Assembly (NCBI GenBank): GCA_946409745.1 | Contig: CAMJXP010000003.1 | Coordinates: forward strand, 1-42,620 | Reading direction: 5' to 3' | DNA length: 42,620 bases | From: an uncultured Candidatus Saccharibacteria bacterium | GTDB lineage: Bacteria; Patescibacteriota; Saccharimonadia; Saccharimonadales; Saccharimonadaceae | Shown: in pieces, positions 23,772 to 30,212 of the stretch | Position numbering within the stretch: position 1 is the stretch's first letter | Layout of the letters: the number at the start of each line of letters is the position of its first letter | The notes under the pieces: model-generated | What the model was told of the DNA's origin: nothing | Database searches by the model: none | The model's input: only the letters and a program-made list of their open reading frames with translations | Made by a program: the position numbers and the translations under genes

Positions 23772-26315
23772 CTACTTCAGTACGCACCGTATAGCGCTCC
23801 CGTAGTAGCGGCCGAAGCTATTGACCGGACTGACATTCGACGTATTGAGGTACAGGTAGAACATATCCGAGATATTGATCCTAGTAGAAGACCAGTAGTA
23901 GCCGTAGGACCCCTGATCCGCCGGAGCGGAACCGCTGAAGTAGCCAGCGAGAGCGAAAGCAGCACCGGAATTCTCAATTGATGCCCTCATAAGAGCGTTG
24001 GAGTTATACTCGGCGTAAAGAGCCTGGAATTCTCCGGAGCTTCCGCCGGTTGGGAGACGCCATCCGGCAGGGCAGATATCGTAGCTGGCATTGTTGCTGT
24101 TACTGCTACCTGAAATGGTCCCGGCAGATGCGGCGTAGTAGTTATAGAGAGTACCGTAGGCAGTGCCGGAAGTAGCATCCGTACCGGAGACGCTGATGTA
24201 TTCGCCAGCATCGTAAGTTCGGGAGCCGGATGTTTTCTTCCAGCTATTGAAGGTGGATGCGGTAACAGTGGTGGATAGGTTTGTATTAGTACTAGTGAGA
24301 TCAGTAGTGAGTGTGGTACGGCCAAGATCGAGGTTCTCTGCCATCCAAATATTGCCGTCTTTAAGTTTGGTCACGGCATAGGTTTTGTTGTCGCGGTTAT
24401 CGATAAGATTATAGGTAGTGCTATCTGCCATAGATGCGAGAACGGTGGCTCTATCCGTAGAGGAAAGGTCTTTAAAATCCTGCATATAAGTGAGGTCTGA
24501 GATTGTTTTCGTTTTCAGTACGCACCGTATAGCGCTCCCGTAGCTCCTGCCGTTGCTATTGGCCGGATAGACAGGCGACGTATTGAGGCGCAGGTTGTAC
24601 ATACCCGTGTCATTCCTCCTAGTAGAAGACCAGTAGTAGCCGCTCGACCCCTGATTCACCGGGGCAGCACTGAGGAAGTAGCCAGCGAGAGCGAAAGCAG
24701 CTCCATTCTCGGTAATAGGTGCTCTCATAAGAGCATTGGAATTGTATTGTGTGTAAAGGGCTTGGAATTCTCCGGAGCTTCCGCCGGTTGGGAGACGCCA
24801 TCCGGCAGGGCAGATATCATACTGGGCGTTACTGCTATTGCTGCTACCAGAAATGGTTCCGGCAGAAGCAACATAATAGTTGTAAAGAGTGCCGTAGGCT
24901 GTACCGGAAGTGGCATCCGTACCGGAGACGCTGATGTATTCGCCAGCATCATAGGCAGCGGAGCCGGATGTTTTCTTCCAGCTATTAAAAGTAGACGCAG
25001 TTACTGTGGTGGAGAGGTTCGTATTAGAGCTGGTGAGATCTGTAGTGAGCGTAGTACGGCCAAGATCCAAGTTTTCCATCATCCAGCAGTTGCCGTCATT
25101 GAGGCGCTGGATGGTATAAACGTGTCCGTCGCGAGTGTCGTAGACATTTGAGGCTGTAGACGTACAATCCGAAGCGTCAAGGTTTTGTATTGGTTTAGCG
25201 GTATTAGCGACAATCCTTGAACTTGATACACTTAGCGGAGTGAACGTGTAATCAGTAAGGGTATATCCACTACTTAGAGTTGCCTTAATTTTAAGCGGTG
25301 TTCCATAAGATAGATTCACGGTACCGTTATTCGCAACAGTGTTCCCGTTTACGGTCATTTCGGTGATTCCGGTACCGTATTGGATTTGAAGTGTATTTGT
25401 ATCAAGCTCTGCAATTGGTGTAATAAGGCTGCTGCCGTCCCCAACGGTATATGTAGTACTGGCGGAAGTGGCACTCGCGACCGAGCCGTTCTGCCCTGGA
25501 TTCCAACGCACAAACGATGATCCGTCCATGGGCGTTGCAACTAGTGCATAAGACTGTCCGGATGTGAGATTTGCAACCGTGCATCCGGCGGTCGTGGTAC
25601 ACTCTACGCCGTTAAGCGTTACTTTAGAAATCCCGGCAGTCGGAGCAATGGTGACGCTATATAGCATCGTAGCGGTAAGAGTATATTTTACCTTCCCGGC
25701 ATAGCTTCCGGCAGCCTGTGAATTTGAAACATTTGCTTTATATGTTGCCAGTATTGCCGAGCCCGTAGTGCTGTCTGTTTCACCGTTATATGAAACAATT
25801 CTGGCAGTAGTTGCAGGGACCGCGTGATAAGCATCATATCCCGTGTCAATGGTAAGATTGGCCGGAAGATAAGATGAAGTGTCCTTTGCAATCTTCATGG
25901 ACCAGTTTGATACGTTGCCGGTCGCCGTGCCGGTCGGAATTGTACTGTTGACACTGGAGTTTATGAGATCTGTATTACCGGTTGTGTCATTGGTATACCC
26001 CACCGCATAAATCTGGTGATCTGTTGAATTTGGACATTTGGTCGTGATTTTGGTTGAACCGATGTCTTCAGCAGAAGTGCCGGGATTTAATGCTATGGAA
26101 TGAACTGTCGTGACAGTCGAGGAAAAAGAGCAGCTTTCTGATTCCGCAGATAGCAGTTCTGCGTCCAGAACAGCGAAGCTGTCGGACGGGAAATATAACC
26201 CGGCCGTGATAAAAGCCATGATTAACAAAATAGCACCCAGAATCATTCTTTCCGGATAGTATTGCAAAAAAGCAATCACCCTGCCATATTTTGTTCTTTT
26301 TACATGTAAGGCCAT
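23772..26315 (-). CDS. Large surface protein with two tandem FISUMP domains
   Basis: The 847-residue protein begins with a basic cytosolic stretch and a signal-anchor helix (about 24-42). Next come a beta-rich module (about 55-235, starting near ESCSFS and ending YAGKVKYTLTA), two repeat-like stretches (VTLNGVECTTTAGCTV, MTVNGNTVANNGTVNL), and two copies of the Fibrobacter succinogenes major paralogous domain at about 401-600 and 647-847. Each copy carries DGNxWMxENLDLG, YDICPAGWRLPTGG and YYWSSTR. It is an exported, cell-surface protein; FISUMP domains are thought to mediate binding, but no ligand is known. Codon use is more G+C-rich than in flanking genes. There is no Shine-Dalgarno; the ATG lies 9 nt after a TAAAAT box. 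Confidence 0.85.
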   Translation of the reverse strand: MALHVKRTKYGRVIAFLQYYPERMILGAILLIMAFITAGLYFPSDSFAVLDAELLSAESESCSFSSTVTTVHSIALNPGTSAEDIGSTKITTKCPNSTDHQIYAVGYTNDTTGNTDLINSSVNSTIPTGTATGNVSNWSMKIAKDTSSYLPANLTIDTGYDAYHAVPATTARIVSYNGETDSTTGSAILATYKANVSNSQAAGSYAGKVKYTLTATMLYSVTIAPTAGISKVTLNGVECTTTAGCTVANLTSGQSYALVATPMDGSSFVRWNPGQNGSVASATSASTTYTVGDGSSLITPIAELDTNTLQIQYGTGITEMTVNGNTVANNGTVNLSYGTPLKIKATLSSGYTLTDYTFTPLSVSSSRIVANTAKPIQNLDASDCTSTASNVYDTRDGHVYTIQRLNDGNCWMMENLDLGRTTLTTDLTSSNTNLSTTVTASTFNSWKKTSGSAAYDAGEYISVSGTDATSGTAYGTLYNYYVASAGTISGSSNSSNAQYDICPAGWRLPTGGSSGEFQALYTQYNSNALMRAPITENGAAFALAGYFLSAAPVNQGSSGYYWSSTRRNDTGMYNLRLNTSPVYPANSNGRSYGSAIRCVLKTKTISDLTYMQDFKDLSSTDRATVLASMADSTTYNLIDNRDNKTYAVTKLKDGNIWMAENLDLGRTTLTTDLTSTNTNLSTTVTASTFNSWKKTSGSRTYDAGEYISVSGTDATSGTAYGTLYNYYAASAGTISGSSNSNNASYDICPAGWRLPTGGSSGEFQALYAEYNSNALMRASIENSGAAFALAGYFSGSAPADQGSYGYYWSSTRINISDMFYLYLNTSNVSPVNSFGRYYGSAIRCVLK
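23778..24377 (-). repeat. FISUMP coding repeat, copy 2 (C-terminal)
   Basis: This is nearly the same sequence as 24516-25115 at a constant offset of 738 bp (246 codons), with no net insertion or deletion. Differences cluster in the stretch encoding the tip region near the end of the domain (about 23800-23960). Confidence 0.9.
24516..25115 (-). repeat. FISUMP coding repeat, copy 1
   Basis: This is the upstream (N-terminal) copy of the 600-bp direct repeat. Long identical stretches, for example around GGTTGGGAGACGCCATCCGG, would allow homologous recombination between copies. Confidence 0.9.
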
Positions 26316-26324
26316 TCTGCTTAT

Positions 26325-26330
26325 ATTTTA
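26325..26330 (-). promoter_or_regulatory. -10 box of the FISUMP gene
   Basis: TAAAAT on the minus strand, 9 nt before the ATG. A TTGCAT lies 16 bp further upstream as a possible -35. Confidence 0.5.
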
Positions 26331-26421
26331 CTACACAAAAAAGACCATGCAATTATTGACATCCTCATCATTCGTTGTATAACCATTTTTGCATATCTTT
26401 ATTGTGGATTTACGACAGATA

Positions 26422-26430
26422 TGGTAAAAT
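26422..26430 (+). promoter_or_regulatory. Extended -10 promoter of the phosphoesterase
   Basis: TGGTAAAAT, 41 nt before the chosen start at 26472. Confidence 0.6.
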
Positions 26431-26471
26431 CTACTCACTTCGAAATAGATATGAACTGCCAGGAGAAGAGA

Positions 26472-27176
26472 ATGCTTTACTATGTCTTTTCAGATTCCCA
26501 CGGCTTTAGCGGCAATATGCTGGCCGTTCTCCAGCAGAAGTTGCCGGACGAGCTGATATTCCTTGGAGACGGGGAATTAGATCTTCTCGATATTAAGAAG
26601 AAATACCCGGATCTCGTCATACATAATGTGCGCGGGAATTGCGACGTTGCATCAACGGCAAGGCTTCAAATGGTCATAAGGTGTGGCAGGAAAAAGATCT
26701 TCTTATGCCATGGACATACGATGGTTGTAAAGGATTCGCTCGATACATTGATCGACAATGCTTTCGCAGCAGAAGCGAACGTGGTTCTGTTCGGCCATAC
26801 GCATATACCATATACCGGCTTTTCTATGGCGATGGATATAATGAATCCGGGCACTATTGGAGAATGCCAGGACCCGACATATGGGATTCTAACTATTGAT
26901 GGATTCAGAGTAGAAACGAAGATAATCCATCTAAATTCATTACAAAAAGAATGGACATTGATACGGCTTTTTGATGGAATTGAGGCGTCCGGGAGTCCGG
27001 CGTGTCAAAAAAACGGTCCAAAAAAAGTGATGTGTCAAAAAACCTTATCGTATAAAACGAAGGTTTTTACATCAAATGGGCGTCAGTTTTACAAGCATAA
27101 GCACAATAAAAGTCCCGTAGGGCTCTTTTTGTTATTATGTGTTTTATCTAATAAACGTTGCGCCCTTCTTTTCTAG
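26472..27176 (+). CDS. YfcE/MJ0936-type metallophosphoesterase with odd C-terminal extension
   Basis: The start is ATG 26472, 6 nt after GGAG; the frame upstream is open but lacks a site. The first 160 residues are a complete YfcE-type phosphodiesterase: SDSHG at 7-11, FLGDGE, RGNCD, FLCHGHT and FGHTHIP supply the two-metal centre, and the domain ends near GFRVETKIIHL. Family members usually stop there (about 160-185 residues). Here the frame continues for another 75 residues of low-complexity, non-homologous sequence that passes through an imperfect hairpin (27041-27065) and the terminator at 27111-27130. The true stop has probably been lost by mutation or by junction with other DNA. The tail also overlaps the convergent isochorismatase gene. 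Confidence 0.8.
   Translation: MLYYVFSDSHGFSGNMLAVLQQKLPDELIFLGDGELDLLDIKKKYPDLVIHNVRGNCDVASTARLQMVIRCGRKKIFLCHGHTMVVKDSLDTLIDNAFAAEANVVLFGHTHIPYTGFSMAMDIMNPGTIGECQDPTYGILTIDGFRVETKIIHLNSLQKEWTLIRLFDGIEASGSPACQKNGPKKVMCQKTLSYKTKVFTSNGRQFYKHKHNKSPVGLFLLLCVLSNKRCALLF
27045..27057. repeat. TTATCGTATAAAA, third copy
   Basis: Identical to 23503-23515. Close by are AAATGGGC (27074-27081, also at 23513-23520) and GTCAGTTTTACA (27082-27093), the near-inverse of TGTAAACTGAC at 23365-23375. GTGTCAAAAAA is also duplicated at 27002 and 27032. Confidence 0.75.
27111..27130. terminator. Short bidirectional terminator-like hairpin
   Basis: CCC-GTA-GGG (27114-27122) extended by AG/CT with one bulged T, followed by TTTTT on the right and preceded by AAAA on the left. 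It lies between the phosphoesterase domain and the isochorismatase stop. Confidence 0.6.
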
Positions 27177-27641
27177 CATTTGGAAGTATTTATCTTTCTT
27201 TTTCTCGAACATAGTTCCGATAGCTTTCGTATTTACGATAACTTTGAAACCATTTTCAATTGCACCAAGCGCAGTCAAAGCGACACAACCGCCGCCATCA
27301 ACGCCTACTACTTCTACGGCATCAATATTATTCTTCTGTAAGTATTCAGGCAGTTGCGGATTAGAAAAAGCATCACCCTTGTATTTATCAAAAACCGCTT
27401 CTCCTTTTCTAATCAAGTCTTCGGCCAATTCAGCGCTCTTGTCGCAATCAAAAATATGCACCGGTGCAAGTTTATTAATGAAGTTTTTCTTCATGAGATT
27501 GCGAATATAGACGACATTCTCACTGGCTTTTATTTCTTCATTAACTTTATTGATGATATCACTATCGTATTTAAAGAATTCTGCGTGGTTCTTACCAACA
27601 CACGCTTCTTGCATATCAATTACAAGTAATGCTTTGCTCAT
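27144..27641 (-). CDS. Isochorismatase-family cysteine hydrolase
   Basis: The 165-residue protein has the family triad: Asp9 (LLVIDMQ), a lysine in VFDKYKGDAF (Lys86 by family spacing) and Cys119 (VDGGGCVALTA). The family includes nicotinamidases and isochorismatases. The active-site cysteine is present, so it is probably an amidase-type hydrolase, but the substrate is open. It begins 1 nt after the GyrI-like gene and has an AAAGG site, so the two form an operon. Confidence 0.88.
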   Translation of the reverse strand: MSKALLVIDMQEACVGKNHAEFFKYDSDIINKVNEEIKASENVVYIRNLMKKNFINKLAPVHIFDCDKSAELAEDLIRKGEAVFDKYKGDAFSNPQLPEYLQKNNIDAVEVVGVDGGGCVALTALGAIENGFKVIVNTKAIGTMFEKKKDKYFQMLEKKGATFIR

Positions 27642-27642
27642 T

Positions 27643-28275
27643 TTATGCCTTTCTAATTGGATGCCTTATTACAGTTTTAAGTTTACCTGCGTCACATTTT
27701 CTAGGATCGCTTAGATAAATCTCGTGGTGATATCTAGTATCTGCTATATCTAGCTTGTAGCCGTTATCTTCGGCGAATTTATGCATTAACTCAACTGTTG
27801 CCGGTTCGTCGTCGTAACTACCAATATGCATACATTGAACGCATAAACCCTCGTCATAGGTTAGAAACTCTATTCTAGAGAAATCTTGTTTCTTTTTCTT
27901 GGTAGCTTCTTCTATTGCCCAGTCAAAATCAGCTTTCGTCACAAAGTCTGGTAAACGGATAATGGAAATAAAGTTTAGCCGCTCTTTATGGTTATAGTCT
28001 ATGCCATCTTTATCGTCTTGCCACCAAAAACCTTCTAGCGGCGGTACGACATATTCGAAAAATCCATCAATTTTATGGTCACCTTTATAGCTCATTTTTA
28101 TCGTGTAGGCGACTCCGTAAAGTAGTCCAAGCGTATTCTGATAATCGCCGTTTTCATCGTTAGGGTTACCTTTGCCTCTAACGGCGATATAATTCATCTT
28201 CGGAACATTGATAATACTTGGCTTATTTTTTGGTAAGTAGTATTCTTTGTATTCTTTTTTAAAATCAAAAGCCAT
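27643..28275 (-). CDS. GyrI-like small-molecule-binding domain protein
   Basis: The 210-residue protein matches stand-alone GyrI-like/SOUL-type proteins: an early MNYIAVRGKGNP strand, a central FFEYVVPPLEGFWWQ segment and the C-terminal HHEIYLSDPRK ending. Such domains bind amphipathic small molecules and in some cases hydrolyse them. The ATG follows AAAGGA. It is first gene of the operon with the isochorismatase homologue; a joint role in handling small toxic compounds is plausible but inferred. Confidence 0.8.
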   Translation of the reverse strand: MAFDFKKEYKEYYLPKNKPSIINVPKMNYIAVRGKGNPNDENGDYQNTLGLLYGVAYTIKMSYKGDHKIDGFFEYVVPPLEGFWWQDDKDGIDYNHKERLNFISIIRLPDFVTKADFDWAIEEATKKKKQDFSRIEFLTYDEGLCVQCMHIGSYDDEPATVELMHKFAEDNGYKLDIADTRYHHEIYLSDPRKCDAGKLKTVIRHPIRKA

Positions 28276-28292
28276 GAATTATCCTTTAGATA

Positions 28293-28301
28293 ATTATATC
28301 A
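28293..28301 (-). promoter_or_regulatory. Extended -10 promoter of the GyrI-like operon
   Basis: TGATATAAT on the minus strand, 17 nt before the ATG. Confidence 0.6.
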
Positions 28302-28459
28302 TTTAGCGTCAACTATTCTTCGAGAGCAAATTCTTTTAATCGTCGACAGATGTCCCTTTGTACACAAATAAAACCTGGTAAATTAAGCCCCACCATTATT
28401 AAGTGGATGAAAACCTAGCCGATGCAGGGAAGTGCGAAGCTTGATAAAAACCAATGAGG

Positions 28460-28468
28460 TGCTAAAAT
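28460..28468 (+). promoter_or_regulatory. Extended -10 promoter
   Basis: TGCTAAAAT, 30 nt before the ATG at 28499. The 150 bp before it hold no gene I can support. Confidence 0.6.
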
Positions 28469-28498
28469 ATAGTGTAATAGGAAGAAAAAGGAGAAAAA

Positions 28499-29386
28499 AT
28501 GGCCAAAAAAGGTATGGTCGGTCAATTGACTGCCAAAGCTAAAGCATGGATTGTTGGGGTTAGCGCAGCGGTCCTCGCAGCTACCGGGGCAATCGTAGCG
28601 GTAATAGTTAATAATAACAACGGGTCGACGGGAGAACAACCAAATAGTTCAGAATCATCAGAGATTAAAAATCCGCTCGGTGTAACAACGAGAATAGAAA
28701 AAGAAGACGACAAAGATGAATTCATAATTTATTATTCAGTGCCCATTAACAATGAAGTAAAAGAAATTATTGTAAAATATTCAACTGACCATGACAAAGA
28801 TGGTCACACTTATATTTTGGGCGAATACTATTATCCTGGAAAAAACGCTTTGGCCAAATATGCGGCACGTACAGTACTAAAGAAAAACTATACTAATCAT
28901 GCGGAATTCACGCCAGAAAATGTCAGCAAATATTTTGGCGTTCAAAATTTTACCAAAATTGCCAATCAGGACGGAAGCGGTGACGATATTGCATTTTATA
29001 CCTACGAGGAAGACATTACGGGGAATCTTAGAAGCAGTATTTGGATTATCTGGTTTATCGAAGATGGAAAAGTTACATTAAAAGGTGGCTATGAATACCT
29101 AAACGAACGGAAGATTTACGACCTTGGAAGCGAACCGGCACCATGGTTTGAAGACGTAATGGGCTTTTGTAAAGGCAGAGATAAAGAGTGCCAAGTGCGA
29201 GCCAAAATTGATGGTGATACAATCTATTATTTCTTTTCCGATTATTCAATTAGCCATGCACATTGCCATCAATATTTAACTGAACATAAAGAAATCTATA
29301 ATCACTATTGGCCGATTGGCACCATGAATAAAGATCGAATCTTTGAAGTCGAAACTTATGGGGTTGTTGGAGAAACTGACTGTTAA
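28499..29386 (+). CDS. Membrane-anchored extracellular protein, unknown
   Basis: The 295-residue protein has a short basic N-terminus, one hydrophobic helix (about 17-38), a Ser/Asn/Gly linker (NNNNGSTGEQPNSSESSE) and a soluble region of about 235 residues with alternating aromatic and charged residues typical of a beta-rich extracytoplasmic domain. Cysteines occur in the C-terminal part (FCKGRDKEC, HCHQ, ETDC) and may form disulphides. I recognise no family. A GGAG site precedes the ATG. It has its own promoter and terminator. Confidence 0.75.
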   Translation: MAKKGMVGQLTAKAKAWIVGVSAAVLAATGAIVAVIVNNNNGSTGEQPNSSESSEIKNPLGVTTRIEKEDDKDEFIIYYSVPINNEVKEIIVKYSTDHDKDGHTYILGEYYYPGKNALAKYAARTVLKKNYTNHAEFTPENVSKYFGVQNFTKIANQDGSGDDIAFYTYEEDITGNLRSSIWIIWFIEDGKVTLKGGYEYLNERKIYDLGSEPAPWFEDVMGFCKGRDKECQVRAKIDGDTIYYFFSDYSISHAHCHQYLTEHKEIYNHYWPIGTMNKDRIFEVETYGVVGETDC

Positions 29387-29405
29387 TAGCAATAATTAAT
29401 TAAAG

Positions 29406-29426
29406 GACGCCCTGACGGGCGTCTTT
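29406..29426 (+). terminator. Intrinsic terminator
   Basis: GACGCCC (29406-29412), a 4-nt loop, GGGCGTC (29417-29423), then TTTT. Confidence 0.85.
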
Positions 29427-29444
29427 TATGTTGTAACGTAAATC

Positions 29445-29473
29445 TTGACATTAAGTTAATGGTTTACTATAAT
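29445..29473 (+). promoter_or_regulatory. Perfect-consensus promoter
   Basis: TTGACA (29445-29450), a 17-bp spacer and TATAAT (29468-29473). It should drive strong expression of the small secreted protein that follows. Confidence 0.85.
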
Positions 29474-29511
29474 CGAAATATCGTTTGATAATAAACAAGT
29501 GGAGTAATAAA

Positions 29512-30027
29512 TTGCGAAGAATTTTATTGTGCGGTTTGGTAACACCTCTCGTTTTCATCTCTGGAGGTGTTTTAGCAGCTACCGATCCAGCCGCTGTCGT
29601 CGACAATCTTAGCGTTAACGTCGAGGAAATATGTTCTTTTTCTCGCTCTTCCGGTTCAGGTTCTATCGCAAAAACAATGACTGCGAATAAAGGTGCCACT
29701 GGTATGGGTGGAAGCACTTTTACAGCTATCTGCAATAGTAACGGTGGTTATTCGGTCAAGGCTGTATTTACATCGCTTACTTCCGCTTCATCGAGTGCTT
29801 CATTTGATTATGCAACCCCAACCAAAGGTTACAATCGTTATTCTGCATATCTTGGTAGTTCTTCGAGCACAACCCGTGTAGCATCAAATGGAAATATTAT
29901 TGATACATCTGTCGCTGATGACGAAAATGGCACGGTTCAAGAAATATATTATAAGTGTTCTACTGCCAACGATGTTCCGGCGGGAACTTACACTGGCACC
30001 GCAACCTATACTTTGACTCAAAAATAA
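29512..30027 (+). CDS. Small secreted beta-rich protein related to the FISUMP protein N-domain
   Basis: I set the start at TTG 29512, 7 nt after GGAG. This gives a clean signal peptide (MRRILLCGLVTPLVFISGG, cleavage near VLA-AT). The frame upstream to 29485 would start before the ribosome-binding site. The mature protein of about 145 residues is rich in Ser, Thr, Gly and Ala. It shows the pattern CSFS ... ICNSNGGYSVKAVF ... CSTANDVPAGTYTGTATYTL. A similar order (CSFS ... KC ... YAVGYT ... AGSYAGKVKYTLTA) occurs in residues 55-235 of the FISUMP protein, so the two probably share an extracellular domain. A perfect-consensus promoter suggests an abundant surface or secreted protein. Confidence 0.75.
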   Translation: MRRILLCGLVTPLVFISGGVLAATDPAAVVDNLSVNVEEICSFSRSSGSGSIAKTMTANKGATGMGGSTFTAICNSNGGYSVKAVFTSLTSASSSASFDYATPTKGYNRYSAYLGSSSSTTRVASNGNIIDTSVADDENGTVQEIYYKCSTANDVPAGTYTGTATYTLTQK

Positions 30028-30068
30028 TCTACTTTGTTGTATTTTTTACAAAATTTAGCATAAAAGTC

Positions 30069-30097
30069 TTGAATTACTATATATAGTGGTGTATTAT
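30069..30097 (+). promoter_or_regulatory. nrdDG promoter
   Basis: TTGAAT (30069-30074), a 17-bp spacer and TATTAT (30092-30097). The leader before the nrdD ATG is about 110 nt. Confidence 0.65.
30074..30089 (+). promoter_or_regulatory. NrdR-box-like palindrome 1
   Basis: The 12-bp palindrome ACTATATATAGT (30076-30087) matches the core CwAtATaTwG of NrdR boxes and sits in the -35/-10 spacer, where binding would block RNA polymerase. Confidence 0.65.
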
Positions 30098-30106
30098 TAG
30101 AATAAG

Positions 30107-30122
30107 ACACTAAATGTAGGGT
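30107..30122 (+). promoter_or_regulatory. NrdR-box-like site 2
   Basis: ACACTAAATGTAGGGT is an imperfect match to the NrdR-box core, centred 33 bp (about three helical turns) from box 1. Paired boxes about three turns apart are normal for NrdR. Confidence 0.5.
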
Positions 30123-30212
30123 TACTGCAAATCAGCATTACCACGTAGTCGCCCGGCAGGTCATATATAAATTAACGAACCAAAATGGAATACATTTAAG
30201 GAGGTATATTTC

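Noticed and set aside
28310-28459. Possible structured RNA between the GyrI-like operon and the next gene
   Set aside because: Only weak short pairings are seen, with no terminator or conserved core I can name.
30107-30212. Riboswitch in the nrdD leader
   Set aside because: I see no known purine or cobalamin aptamer core; control by NrdR boxes explains the region better.
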